A DNA stretch of 64,000 bases from Holophagales bacterium (GTDB taxonomy: Bacteria > Acidobacteriota > Thermoanaerobaculia > Multivoradales > JAGPDF01). A program made the position numbers and the translations under genes. The notes below the pieces were generated by a model. It searched no databases and had not been told where the DNA came from. It saw only the letters and a program-made list of their open reading frames with translations. Of the stretch, positions 45,999 to 55,116 are shown in pieces. The stretch is from NCBI GenBank assembly GCA_016699405.1, contig CP064972.1:4309501-4373500 (forward strand), given 5' to 3'. Position 1 is the stretch's first letter. Each line of letters begins with the position of its first letter.

Positions 45999-47552
45999 TC
46001 AGGCCCCGAGCAGCATCCGATTCAGCGGATCGCGCGACTCGCCGACGGACGAGACGCGGATCGCCGCCGCCTCACCGACCGGGCAGCGGTTCTCGCAGAG
46101 GCCGCAACCGACGCAGCGTTGCGGATCGACGAGGGGTCGCTGGAGCGCCACCGTCGAGCCGTCGCGCCGCGTCGCGTCGATCCGCTCGAACCAGATCGCC
46201 TTGGGATCCGTCGGGCACATCTCCTCGCAGACGATGCAGGGGGTCGCCATCGCCCAGGGAAGGCATCGCCCGCGGTCGACGAACGCCGTGCCGATCCGCA
46301 CCGGCTCCCCGCCGTCGTATCCGGTCTTTCGCGCCGCGGTCAGGCGTTCGATCGCTCCGGTCGGGCAGACTTCGCCGCAGCGCGTGCAGGCGAGCTCACA
46401 GCCCCCCCGCCGCGGCACCACCACCGGGCTCCAGAACCCCTCGAACCCGGCCTGCGTGATCGCCGGCTGGATCGCTCCCGTCGGACAGGCCTGCTGACAG
46501 AGCGAGCACTTCACGCAGCGGTCGAGGAACTGCATCTCCGGCAGCGACCCCGGAGGACGGATCCGCTCGGCACGCGCTTCGCCGCGCCCGCCGCCGGAGG
46601 CACGCAGGAGCGGTCCGGCGACGAGACCGCCGAGCAGACTGCCGGCAAGGAGTCGACGGGAGAGGTCCGGGATCTCCGGAGCCACCGGCGCACGCCCGAG
46701 GAAGCGGAAGCGGATCGAGCCCTCGGGACAGTGGTCGACGCAATTGAGGCAGACGTGGCACTCGCTCGCCCGATGCGCGCCGAGCGGCTCGTCGGCGCCC
46801 TGGCAGGCGAACCGGCAGAGCGTGCACTGGGTGCAGCTCGACGCACCGCGCTGGATGCGAAAGAGCGACCAGCGCGCGAAGAGCCCGAGGAGCGCGCCGA
46901 GCGGACAGAGCGCACGGCAGAAGAGTCGCGGCACGAAGCGACTCGCCACGAGAATGGCGACCAGCAGGGCGGCGGCCAACCATCCGCCCGGCACGGCGCG
47001 ACCGCCGGGGAGGACCGGCCAGAGCCCGGAGGCGAGGCCGCGGGCGGAAAGCGACAACGGGTCGAGGAGTCCCGTCTGCAGCGAGCCGAGGAGCGCCCAG
47101 GCGAGCACGCCGGCCAGCAGGTAGGTCTTCAGCGCGAACCAGCGCCGGTAGCGGTTCACCTCGAGGCTCTCACGGCGCGAGCGCGGCGAGAAGAGAAAGC
47201 TCGCCAACTGCTGCATCGTCCCCAACGGGCAGATCCAGCCGCAGAAGACGCGGCCGACCCCCAGGGTGAGGACGAGCAGCGCGCTCCCCCACGCCAACGC
47301 CGCGGGCAGCGACCAGGACGCCAGCGCCACGCCGAGCGTCGACAGCGGGTCGAGATGGTGGAAGAGCGTGTGCGGAAAGTCGCGCGTGTCGCCGTCGGCC
47401 AGGCTCGCCAGCAAGAAGAAGAAGAGCGCGAGGAACGAGCCCTGGTAGACGACCCGCACGACGAGGGTCGCGCTCGGCCACCGGCGCGGCCTCCAGCGGA
47501 TCCAGCGAGCGGGCACGGCCCGCTTCGGTCCGCCCCCGGGAGGCGGGATCAC
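45999..47552 (-). CDS. NapH/MauM-type fused membrane ferredoxin
   Basis: 517 residues. The N-terminal half (about 1-260) is NapH-like: about five transmembrane helices with the CXXXCP motifs VFCGWICPLG and LFCRALCPLG, then a pair of clusters (CTQCTLC, CHVCLNCVDHCP). The C-terminal half is MauM/NapG-like. It begins with what looks like a former Tat signal (SRRLLAGSLLGG), then has further cluster motifs (CVKCSLCQQACP, CTRCGEVCP, CIVCEEMCP, CVGCGLCENRCP). Thus NapH and NapG-like proteins appear fused. It starts with GTG overlapping the DUF362 stop and is the last gene of that operon. Role: periplasm-facing electron transfer, partner unknown. Confidence 0.85.
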   Translation of the reverse strand: MIPPPGGGPKRAVPARWIRWRPRRWPSATLVVRVVYQGSFLALFFFLLASLADGDTRDFPHTLFHHLDPLSTLGVALASWSLPAALAWGSALLVLTLGVGRVFCGWICPLGTMQQLASFLFSPRSRRESLEVNRYRRWFALKTYLLAGVLAWALLGSLQTGLLDPLSLSARGLASGLWPVLPGGRAVPGGWLAAALLVAILVASRFVPRLFCRALCPLGALLGLFARWSLFRIQRGASSCTQCTLCRFACQGADEPLGAHRASECHVCLNCVDHCPEGSIRFRFLGRAPVAPEIPDLSRRLLAGSLLGGLVAGPLLRASGGGRGEARAERIRPPGSLPEMQFLDRCVKCSLCQQACPTGAIQPAITQAGFEGFWSPVVVPRRGGCELACTRCGEVCPTGAIERLTAARKTGYDGGEPVRIGTAFVDRGRCLPWAMATPCIVCEEMCPTDPKAIWFERIDATRRDGSTVALQRPLVDPQRCVGCGLCENRCPVGEAAAIRVSSVGESRDPLNRMLLGA

Positions 47553-48544
47553 GCCGCCCCCAGCTCCTTGACCAGCGCGAGATCGCCCCGCCCGAGCCCA
47601 CGCCGTTCGGCCTCGACGATGAAGCCGAGCGCGCGGGGATCGACGCCGAGCTGCCGCGCTCCCCAGGCGTCGCAGAGCACCGGGTCGACCCCGACGAGCA
47701 CCGCGCCCACCGCCTTGACGTCGTCGAGACTGCCGCCCTGGGGTCCGCTGGCGAGCAGCACACGCGTCGCGTCGATGACCGTCAGCGTCGGCCGGAAGGT
47801 CGCTCCGAGCTCGGCGATCGAACGGTCGATCTCCTGATGCAGGCGATTGCGACCGCGTCCCAGCACGCCGAACCAGTTCTTCATCCCCAGCGTGACGCGG
47901 GAAAGTCCATGGTGTTTGGCCACCGGCACGTTGATCACACGATCGGCGACGAGCAGCGGCGCGATCACCTCGAGCCCCGCCGCGGCTCCGCCGAGGTCGG
48001 CGGCCATCAGCTCGAGCCGCTTCCCGTCCAGGACTTCGGCCCCGGCGGCTTCGGCGGCGCCGCGCACCCCGGAGCGCGCGAAGCAGCGCACCGGGTCGTT
48101 GCACGAGATGTCGGCCACCACGACCTTGGCGGCGCCAGCGGCGAGACAGAGACGCACCAGCTCGGCGACCACCTGCGGATCGGTGTTGGCGGCCTGCTCG
48201 GGAAGGCGGTCCCAACCGACGTTCGGCTTGACCAGCACCCGCTCGCCACGGCTGACGAAGCGCTCCATGCCGCCGAGCGCGGCGATCGCCCGGCGGACAT
48301 TCGCCGCGGCGTCACCGCCCCGCGCCGCGACCGCACGCGCGCCGCCGCTCGCGAGCGGTCGGCGCCAGTCGCGAATCACCGGCGCCACGGCATCGCCCGA
48401 CGTTCGATCGACGAGCCCCCAGGTGGCGCCGCCGACCGCCGCCGCGGCGAGCGTCGCCTGCGAGATGCGGACGAGCGCCTCGCGCCGCGTCGGGCGCTCG
48501 TCGTACGGCTCGTCCGCGGTCCGGGAACGGGGGGTCTTCGTCAT
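47549..48544 (-). CDS. DUF362 protein with Tat-type signal
   Basis: 331 residues. The N-terminus (TRREALVRISQATLAAAAVGG) resembles a twin-arginine signal. DUF362 features: VLVKPNVGWDR, a central VINVPVAKHH..LGMKNWFG block and GVDPVLCDAWGARQLG. The family is unassigned, but members sit beside ferredoxins and are suspected of redox or electron-transfer roles. Its start overlaps the DUF6599 stop (ATGA), and its stop overlaps the NapH/MauM start (GTGA), so all three genes are translationally coupled. Confidence 0.85.
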   Translation of the reverse strand: MTKTPRSRTADEPYDERPTRREALVRISQATLAAAAVGGATWGLVDRTSGDAVAPVIRDWRRPLASGGARAVAARGGDAAANVRRAIAALGGMERFVSRGERVLVKPNVGWDRLPEQAANTDPQVVAELVRLCLAAGAAKVVVADISCNDPVRCFARSGVRGAAEAAGAEVLDGKRLELMAADLGGAAAGLEVIAPLLVADRVINVPVAKHHGLSRVTLGMKNWFGVLGRGRNRLHQEIDRSIAELGATFRPTLTVIDATRVLLASGPQGGSLDDVKAVGAVLVGVDPVLCDAWGARQLGVDPRALGFIVEAERRGLGRGDLALVKELGAA

Positions 48545-49089
48545 GGCGTCTTCTCCTGAAGCCAGGCGGCACAGAGCGCGGCAAGCGCCTCGCCGCCCTC
48601 CGGCCGCGTGTCGAGGCGGGTGAGCTTGAGCAGGTCGCGGCCGGCGACGACCAGCAGCACCGAACCGTCGGAGATCGCACCGGGGAAGGCGGCGAGCGGT
48701 CGCGCCTGGCGCGGGCGCTCGAAGGCGAGCTGCGCCTGGGCTCCCGCGGCATCGCCGAAGCGGTGCGCCTCGGCAGCGACTTCCACCGCTCCACCCGGGG
48801 CGTCGAAGGCGTAGGTCGCCGCAGCGGCCTTCTCGAAGCCGTGGGCGAGATACGCCTCGGCGGCACCGTCGATCAGCTCGTAGAGGCTGTCCTTGTCGTA
48901 GAGCGTCGGCTCGGTCGAGGAGAGCGCCCCGGCACGGGAAGCCGCCGGAAGCCGTGGCCCATGGGCCTCGCGCAGCGCCTGGAGGACCAGAGAACGGTCT
49001 TCCCGGAGCACGCGCCCGCGCCCCCACACCACCGCGAGCGCGGAGCCGAGCGCGATCAGCAGGACAAGGTGGATCCAGCGCGGCCTCAT
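48541..49089 (-). CDS. DUF6599-like membrane-anchored protein
   Basis: 182 residues with an N-terminal membrane helix or signal (RWIHLVLLIALGSALAVVWG). The core has LYDKDSLYELIDGAAEAYLAHGF, the signature of DUF6599. Function unknown. ATG 49089 was selected because it places the hydrophobic segment at the N-terminus; the 17 codons upstream are not conserved-looking. First gene of the DUF6599-DUF362-NapH/MauM operon. Confidence 0.75.
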   Translation of the reverse strand: MRPRWIHLVLLIALGSALAVVWGRGRVLREDRSLVLQALREAHGPRLPAASRAGALSSTEPTLYDKDSLYELIDGAAEAYLAHGFEKAAAATYAFDAPGGAVEVAAEAHRFGDAAGAQAQLAFERPRQARPLAAFPGAISDGSVLLVVAGRDLLKLTRLDTRPEGGEALAALCAAWLQEKTP

Positions 49090-49215
49090 GGCGACCTCGC
49101 CGGCAGTGTAGTCCCCGGCTCGTCGGAGAGCCCCGGCCATCGGGGTAGGAGGCTCTGCTCCTGATCCCCGCGACCGCGCGGCGCGGCGACGAGCCGACCG
49201 CTCTTCTGCGCCGCG

Positions 49216-49791
49216 TCAGGTCCCCACGCCGAAGACGGAGACCCGCAGGTAGAGCGGCAGTCCCCGGCTCAGACGGTGAATCGTGTCGACGACCGACGCC
49301 TGCTCGCAGCAGGCGAGCTGGTCGAGGTCGTCGAGAAAGAGGCGGATCGGACCGTCGACGGTGAGGCGGGCGAGCGCCGCGCGCCACCCGGCCGCAGCAT
49401 CGCGCTCCGGCTCGCCGCAGCCGAAAGTCGGCTCGACCCCGAGGCGGACGGGCGGGTCGGTCGCCAGGCGCCCTTCGTTCGGAGCGCGGTCGAGTTGTCG
49501 ACACAGCGACGCGAGGATTTCGGATGCCCGCGTCGATTCCCCTGGACCGCGGAGAGCTCGGCAGCTCAGGTGAACGACTCGGACTTCTGGGCCGAGGTCC
49601 GTTCGCGCCTCGACCTGACGCCCTCGGCTCTCGCCATCGACGTTCGCTCGCTCCAGAGCCTCTCGACGGGTCGACGGCGCGTTCTCGGCCGGCGCGGCCG
49701 TCCGGCGCCGTCGCGCGACGAGGCGCTCCTCCGGGCCGACGGAACGCGGCAACGACGGCGGTCGACGCGGGTCCCGCTGCTTGGCGCGCAT
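49216..49791 (-). CDS. Possible remnant of a NACHT/STAND-type ATPase
   Basis: Frame of 191 residues with an excellent ribosome site (GAGGAGGT, 6 bases before ATG 49791). The last third looks like a NACHT-like domain: AALARLTVDGPIRLFLDDLDQL (Walker B-like) followed by LPLYLRVSVFGVGT, after which it stops abruptly. No P-loop was found in any minus-strand frame and the first 80 residues are Arg/Pro-rich. It may be a truncated or decayed STAND protein, or a misread frame. Function should not be assigned. Confidence 0.35.
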   Translation of the reverse strand: MRAKQRDPRRPPSLPRSVGPEERLVARRRRTAAPAENAPSTRREALERANVDGESRGRQVEARTDLGPEVRVVHLSCRALRGPGESTRASEILASLCRQLDRAPNEGRLATDPPVRLGVEPTFGCGEPERDAAAGWRAALARLTVDGPIRLFLDDLDQLACCEQASVVDTIHRLSRGLPLYLRVSVFGVGT

Positions 49792-50000
49792 CCTTGTACC
49801 TCCTCTTTCCTGGCTCCGGGCCCCCTCGCCCGGACCGCTCCAGATACCCGAAGACGCCACCGACACGGGCCGGCCCGTCTTCGGCCCCTCTTTCTCTAGA
49901 GCTGCCGCTGGAGGCGAAAGCCGGACATCTTTCTGCGGACGCGGGATCGGCGACCTGGGCGGTCGCTTCGCACCCCGGCATTCCGGGCTAGCATCCTTCC

Positions 50001-51152
50001 GTGGCCGAGCCGATGGAGGCGATCGAGGCGGGCGGAGACCGGGCGGTCGAACGGGCCTTGAAGGAACGGGTCAAGGAGCTGACCTGCCTCTACGGCATCG
50101 CCCAGGTCGCCGAGCGGCGCACCCTCGAGCTCGGTCAGAAGCTGCAGGCGATCACCAACCTGCTGCCGGCAGCGTGGCAGTTCTCCGAGCTGTGCTCGGC
50201 GCGTCTGACCCTCGACGGCGAGACCTTCGCCTCACCTGCGTTCCTCGAGGGCGCTCACCGGCAGGCCGCCGACGTGACGTCCGCCGGACGGCCGCGGGGC
50301 TGGGTCGAGGTCTTCTACCGCGGAGATCCGCCGGTCGCGGACGAAGGACCCTTTCTCGCCGAGGAACGCAGCCTCATCCGCGAGGTGGCGCGCCAGGTCG
50401 GACTCGTCGTGGAAGCCCACGAAGCCGAGCGCGCCGGCGCCCAGATGGCCGAGAAGCTGCGCCGCGCCGATCGCCTGGCGCTCGTCGGGCAGTTGGCCGC
50501 CGGCGTCGCCCACGAGCTCAACGAGCCACTGGTGGCGATCCTCGGCTATGCCGAGCTCATCCAGCAGAGCTTCGGCCTGCCCGACCGCACGGCGCGCGAC
50601 CTCGCCGGGATCGTCAAGGCCTCCCTCCACGCCCGCGAAGTCGTCCGCAAGCTGTTGCTCTTCGCGCGGCAGGCGCCGGTCGAGAAGAGCTCCGTGGACC
50701 TCAACCAGGTGGTGCGAGATGCCCTGCTGATGCTGGAGACGCGGCTGCGCCAGGGCGACGTGAAGACGGTCTTCAAGGCGGCGCCGGAGCTTCCCCGGCT
50801 GCTCGCCGACGCCAGCCAACTCCAGCAGGTCGTCCTCAACCTCTGCGTCAACGCGCTCCAGGCGATGCCGGACGGCGGCGCCCTCGAGATCCGCACGGGC
50901 AGGCGAGACGGGGGACTGACGCTGGCGGTCTCCGACACCGGCCGCGGCATGAACGAAGTGGTACTGCACCAGCTCTTCACGCCGTTCTTCACCACCAAGG
51001 GGGTGGGACAGGGCACGGGCTTGGGCCTCTCGGTCGTCCACGGCATCGTCACCGGACACGGCGGGAGCCTGCACGTCGAGAGCACCCCGGGGCAGGGCAC
51101 CCGCTTCGAGGTCTTCCTGCCGTCCGAAACCACCGCCGGGACGGGCAGCTGA
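50001..51152 (+). CDS. NtrB-like sensor histidine kinase
   Basis: Cytosolic kinase of 383 residues; GTG 50001 chosen, with ATG 50013 as alternative. A GAF-like sensor (about 30-140) is followed by HisKA with H171 in AHELNEPL and a HATPase with NLCVNALQAMPDGG, SDTGRGMN and GTGLGLSVVHGI. No transmembrane helix, so a soluble sensor. The regulator gene begins directly after its stop (TGAATG). It is placed head to head with the porin/ammonium transporter unit, which suggests nitrogen-related control, an inference only. Confidence 0.9.
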   Translation: MAEPMEAIEAGGDRAVERALKERVKELTCLYGIAQVAERRTLELGQKLQAITNLLPAAWQFSELCSARLTLDGETFASPAFLEGAHRQAADVTSAGRPRGWVEVFYRGDPPVADEGPFLAEERSLIREVARQVGLVVEAHEAERAGAQMAEKLRRADRLALVGQLAAGVAHELNEPLVAILGYAELIQQSFGLPDRTARDLAGIVKASLHAREVVRKLLLFARQAPVEKSSVDLNQVVRDALLMLETRLRQGDVKTVFKAAPELPRLLADASQLQQVVLNLCVNALQAMPDGGALEIRTGRRDGGLTLAVSDTGRGMNEVVLHQLFTPFFTTKGVGQGTGLGLSVVHGIVTGHGGSLHVESTPGQGTRFEVFLPSETTAGTGS

Positions 51153-52376
51153 ATGGCAGCCGAACGGATCCTGGTCGTCGACGATTCGGAGGTGACGCTC
51201 GAGGTGCTCGAACGCCATCTTTCTGCGGCCGGCTTCGGCGTGGTCTGCGCCACCAGCGGGCCGATGGCTCTCGAGCTCCTCGCTTCCGAGTCGTTCGACC
51301 TTCTCGTCACCGATCTCAAGATGCCGGGCATGGGCGGCATGCAGCTCGTCGCCGTCGCGCGCGAGCAGCATCCGGACCTGCCGACGATGATGATCACCGG
51401 CTATGCCACCGTGCCGGGGGCCGTCGACGCGATGCAGAGCGGCGTCGCCGAATACCTGGCCAAGCCGTTCACCCAGGGCGAGCTGCTCGTCGCCGTCGAA
51501 CGCATCTTCGACAAGGTCCGCGCCGTCCGCGAGGCCGGCCATCCGCCGCTGCGCGATGCCCGTCGGCGTTTCGGTCTGGTGGGCAGCTCGCCGCCGATGA
51601 CCGCGCTCTGCGCCGCGCTCGAGCGCGCCGCCGCGTCCGCACCGGCTCCGGTGCTCCTGGTCGGCGAGACCGGCTCCGGCCGAACGGCGGCGGCGCGCGG
51701 GCTTGCCGCCGGGGGGACGTTCGTCGTCGAACCTTGCGCGTCGCTCGCCGAGAGCGCCCGAGGGGCGACGCTGAAGCGCGCCGCGGGCGGAACGCTCTAT
51801 CTGCCCGGGCTCGACTTCGCTCCCGAGGCCGCGTTGGCGCGCCTGGCCGAGCTGATCGCCACCAGCCCGCCGGCGCGGATCCTCGTCGGCTGCTCGCCCG
51901 CCCTCCTCGCCCGCGTCGAGGCGGGGCGCTTCCCGCGCCCGCTCTTCGCGGCGCTGGCGCCACAGACACTCTTCGTCCCGCCGCTGCGCGAGCACGTCGA
52001 GGACATCCCGCGCCTCCTGCATTCGCTCTTCCGCCGGACCTTCGCACCGCGGCCCCTGCCGGTCTGGCCGCTCCTCTCGCCGCCGCTGCTCGAGCAGCTC
52101 GCGGACTACCCCTGGCCGGGCAACGTGGCCGAGCTCGAAGAGGTCGCCGCGCATCTGATGGCGCGCCTGACCGATCGAACGCTCACTCCCGTCGACCTGC
52201 CGGCGCGCTTCCACTTGCCGCAGGCCTCCGCCGCTCGCACCCTCGGCGAGGTGGAGTCGGAGCACATCCGGCGCGTACTCGATCAGGTGGCCGGCAACAA
52301 GAGCCGCGCCGCCGAGATCCTCGGCATCGACCGCAAGACGCTGCGGGAGAAGCTGCGCGGAGGCGGCGGCGAATAG
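51153..52376 (+). CDS. NtrC-like response regulator with degenerate AAA+ domain
   Basis: 407 residues, about 50-70 shorter than usual. The receiver has D10/D11 and phospho-acceptor D54 in VTDLKMPG. The AAA+ domain lacks expected ATPase features: Walker A reads GETGSGRT (R177 replaces the conserved Lys), Walker B is GGTLYLPG instead of LDE, and only about 35 residues separate them, so the GAFTGA loop that contacts sigma54 is missing. The C-terminal Fis-type HTH (RRVLDQVAGNKSRAAEILGIDRKTLREKL) is normal. It probably binds DNA without hydrolysing ATP or remodelling sigma54. It follows the kinase without a gap. Confidence 0.88.
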   Translation: MAAERILVVDDSEVTLEVLERHLSAAGFGVVCATSGPMALELLASESFDLLVTDLKMPGMGGMQLVAVAREQHPDLPTMMITGYATVPGAVDAMQSGVAEYLAKPFTQGELLVAVERIFDKVRAVREAGHPPLRDARRRFGLVGSSPPMTALCAALERAAASAPAPVLLVGETGSGRTAAARGLAAGGTFVVEPCASLAESARGATLKRAAGGTLYLPGLDFAPEAALARLAELIATSPPARILVGCSPALLARVEAGRFPRPLFAALAPQTLFVPPLREHVEDIPRLLHSLFRRTFAPRPLPVWPLLSPPLLEQLADYPWPGNVAELEEVAAHLMARLTDRTLTPVDLPARFHLPQASAARTLGEVESEHIRRVLDQVAGNKSRAAEILGIDRKTLREKLRGGGGE

Positions 52377-52378
52377 AA

Positions 52379-52406
52379 CGAGCCCGGAGCGACCGCCCCG
52401 GGCTCG
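52379..52406. terminator. Bidirectional hairpin between convergent units
   Basis: Perfect 9-bp stem (CGAGCCCGG, 52379-52387, with CCGGGCTCG, 52398-52406) in the 49-bp gap between the regulator stop and the porin stop. No T-run on either strand, so it is a candidate only. Confidence 0.5.
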
Positions 52407-52425
52407 CGTCTCGGCCGGACTTCGA

Positions 52426-53553
52426 TCAGTACAGCAGGAGCGCCGCGAACGTCACCGTGGTCTGCGCCGACGCCGGCTCGGCGCGGTGCTGGAAGACCTC
52501 CTCGTCCGACCGATCGCGTCGCAGGTCGGCCCGCAGCACGAGATGCGGGGTCACCTTCCACTCCGGCGTCAGGGTCACCTCGTGGAGCTTCTGCGAGGTT
52601 CCCGTGCGCGCACCGTCCGGGTCGTCGAAGACCTCGCCGCGCAGCGCCAGCGACCAGCTGCTGTCGAAGGCCCACTTCGCGTAGCCCGCCACGCCGCTCC
52701 AGCGCGCCCGCCCGCCGCCCGCTCCGAGGTGCTCCTCGTCGCCGAGGACGAGATCCAGCCCGAAGGTGAGCCGGTCGCTCGGCTTGAAGATGCCGACCGC
52801 GTTGTAGAGATAGCGCTGCTCGCGGCTGTTGTCGCGCTGCTCGGGCCCGCCCATGGCGTTGAGGTAGAGGGTCCATCGTGGCGTCGGCGTGGCGGCGACC
52901 TGGACGATCACCGACTTCGACCCGTTGTTGTCCTGCCAGTTGTCCCATCCCTGCACCACCATCGCCGTGGCGGTGACCTTCGCGCCGAGTGGATAGGTGA
53001 ACCGCAGTCCCGTGTGGGTGAACGGGATCGAGTAGCCGAAGAGCAGCGAACGCGTCTGATTGTCGTTGTAGCCGTCGTGGCCCTCGATGACCTCCATGCC
53101 GAACGGCGTGATGAATTTGCCGGCGTCGATCCGCAGTCCCTCCCCGAGCGGCGCGATCCAGCTTACGAAGACCTGGTGGAGATCGTAGTCCTGCGCCTCG
53201 CCACTGTCGGGATCGCGGAAGAGGCCGGAGGCGGCCGTGACGGCGGGCACCGACTGACCCGCCGTGGCGTCGATCCGGAAGCCGAGGTCCCCGCGCTTCA
53301 CGGCGGGGCGTTGCACGACGAGCTCCGCCACGTCCAGCTTGATCTCCGAGTCGTCGTAGTCGAAGACGCGAAGCACGTCGAGATCCGAGTCGGGGTGGTC
53401 GAGGTTCCAGGTGTAGCTGGCCTCGACGAATCCGTTCACGGTCACCGATTCGTACCAGGGTTTTCCGGCAACCGGCTCCTGCGCCGCGACCGCACGCGGA
53501 CCGAGCCAACCCAGGCTCGCCGCCAGGGCGAGGCCGAGAGTCCAGGCGCGCAT
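52426..53553 (-). CDS. BBP2-type outer-membrane porin
   Basis: 375 residues with a signal peptide (MRAWTLGLALAASLG) and a beta-barrel pattern of alternating hydrophobic/aromatic strands ending in a C-terminal aromatic (LLLY). Matches the BBP2/OmpL-like porin layout, with NGFVEASYTWNL near the start and GKFITPFGMEVIEG in the middle. Only 3 bp lie between the amtB stop and this start, so it is co-transcribed with the ammonium transporter. The porin may admit a nitrogenous solute. Confidence 0.8.
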   Translation of the reverse strand: MRAWTLGLALAASLGWLGPRAVAAQEPVAGKPWYESVTVNGFVEASYTWNLDHPDSDLDVLRVFDYDDSEIKLDVAELVVQRPAVKRGDLGFRIDATAGQSVPAVTAASGLFRDPDSGEAQDYDLHQVFVSWIAPLGEGLRIDAGKFITPFGMEVIEGHDGYNDNQTRSLLFGYSIPFTHTGLRFTYPLGAKVTATAMVVQGWDNWQDNNGSKSVIVQVAATPTPRWTLYLNAMGGPEQRDNSREQRYLYNAVGIFKPSDRLTFGLDLVLGDEEHLGAGGGRARWSGVAGYAKWAFDSSWSLALRGEVFDDPDGARTGTSQKLHEVTLTPEWKVTPHLVLRADLRRDRSDEEVFQHRAEPASAQTTVTFAALLLY

Positions 53554-53556
53554 GGT

Positions 53557-54801
53557 TCAGATCGCCTCTTCGAGATAGGCCTTCTCGCCGTGGATCCCCT
53601 CGTCCAGACCCACCTCCTCCTGCGCCTCTTCGACCCGCACCGGCGTGATCTTGTTGATCACCCAGAGCATGCCGAGGGTGAACGCGAAGGCCCAGACCGA
53701 CGAGATCAGCACCGCGCCGCACTCGACGAGGAAGAAGTGGCTGTTGCCGCGCAGCAGGCCGTCGACCCCGGCGGGGTTGAACGCCTTCGTGGCGAAGATT
53801 CCGCACAGGACGATGCCGATGAACCCGCCCACGCCGTGCACGCCCCAGACGTCGAGGGCGTCGTCCCAGCCCAGACGGTTCTTCAGCGCCACGGCATAGA
53901 AGCAGACGACGCCGGCGATCAGTCCGATGAGGCAGGCGGTCGTCGGCGAGACGTAACCGGCCGCCGGGGTGATCGTGGCGAGACCCGCCACGGCGCCGGT
54001 CAGCAGACCGAGGAACTTCGGCTTGCGCGACGTCATCCAGTCCATCAGCAGCCAGGCCACGGCGGCGAACGAGGCCGCGATGTCGGTGTTGAGGAAGGCC
54101 ACCGCGGTGACCGAGTCGACGCGGAACTCGCTGCCCGCGTTGAAGCCGTACCAGCCGAACCAGAGCAGACCGGTGCCCAGGGCGACGAGCGGAATGCTGT
54201 GCGGGCCCTTGTCGAGGACCTTGCGCTTGCCGACGTAGAGCACCGAGGCGAGCGCCGCGATCCCGGCGATGTTGTGGACGACGATGCCACCGGCGAAGTC
54301 GAGAACGCCCCACTGGGCGAGGATTCCGCCACCCCACACCATGTGAACGAACGGGAAGTAGACGAAGACGAGCCAGCCGCTCAGGAAGAGCATGTAGGCC
54401 TTGAAGGTGACCCGGTTGGTGAACGCGCCGGTGATCAGCGCCGGGGTGATGATGGCGAACATCATCTGGTAGGCGCAAAAAACGATCATCGGGATGGTGT
54501 CGTTGAGCGGCGACGGCATGTCGAGGGTGACGCCGCGCATCAGCGCCCAGTCGAAGTTGCCGATGATCCCCGCGAAGTCGGTCCCGCTCTTCAGATCCCC
54601 CGAGAAGCACATCGAGAAGCCGAAGGCCCACCAGAGCACCGTAGTCCAGCCCATCGAGACGAAGCTCTGGATCATGATCGCCAGGACGTTCTTCCTCCCC
54701 ACCAGCCCACCGTAGAAGAACGCCAGGCCTGGCGTCATCAGCATGACGAGGCTCGAGCAGAGCAGCATGAACGCTGTGTTTCCCGTATCCAGATGCAGCA
54801 T
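53557..54801 (-). CDS. amtB: Ammonium transporter
   Basis: Amt/Rh channel of 414 residues with eleven predicted helices. Conserved residues: twin histidines H153 (FVHMVWGGG) and H322 (VWGVHGVGG), D169 in LDFAGG, and the pore NAGSEF block. No cleavable signal peptide is evident. The C-terminal tail is long and acidic (ARG-poor, EEAQEEVGLDEG). No glnB/glnK gene is adjacent, unlike many amtB loci. First of a two-gene unit with the BBP2 porin, opposite an NtrB/NtrC-like pair. Confidence 0.95.
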   Translation of the reverse strand: MLHLDTGNTAFMLLCSSLVMLMTPGLAFFYGGLVGRKNVLAIMIQSFVSMGWTTVLWWAFGFSMCFSGDLKSGTDFAGIIGNFDWALMRGVTLDMPSPLNDTIPMIVFCAYQMMFAIITPALITGAFTNRVTFKAYMLFLSGWLVFVYFPFVHMVWGGGILAQWGVLDFAGGIVVHNIAGIAALASVLYVGKRKVLDKGPHSIPLVALGTGLLWFGWYGFNAGSEFRVDSVTAVAFLNTDIAASFAAVAWLLMDWMTSRKPKFLGLLTGAVAGLATITPAAGYVSPTTACLIGLIAGVVCFYAVALKNRLGWDDALDVWGVHGVGGFIGIVLCGIFATKAFNPAGVDGLLRGNSHFFLVECGAVLISSVWAFAFTLGMLWVINKITPVRVEEAQEEVGLDEGIHGEKAYLEEAI

Positions 54802-55116
54802 GCACCCTCCCAGTCAGTGCCGCGGTTCGGGCGGCCTACCTGTCGTTAAAGTGTCGAATATGGGGCAAGTTTCCCCACTTCCGGAGCATGCTCCTCCTGT
54901 TTTTCGGAGTCAAGCGGTCCGCAGCCCGCCCGGACGCACGGCGACCGGCCGAGCCCGTGTCACCTCGGGGGACCGGGGTGCCGGCGGGAGCCGGCGTCGA
55001 GCGGTCGACAGCGCGACCGTGTCCGATGGGAGGCGGCAGGTTGCGAGAGGGGCGACGGGACGATCGGGCCGCGGGGTCGCTCGCGCGACGAGGCGCCGCC
55101 GACGTCCGTCCGCGCC
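54802..55116. other. 315-bp region upstream of amtB
   Basis: Between the amtB start and the stop of the DUF2231-like gene. It should hold the amtB promoter. I found no sigma54 box with correct spacing (a GG-to-GC pair near 54865 is two bases too close). It contains an Arg/Gly-rich open frame on the plus strand that looks spurious. No hairpin or repeat was noted. Confidence 0.35.

Noticed and set aside
54855..54885. GG/GC pair resembling a sigma54 promoter before amtB
   Set aside because: Only 8 bases between the elements, where 10 are needed.
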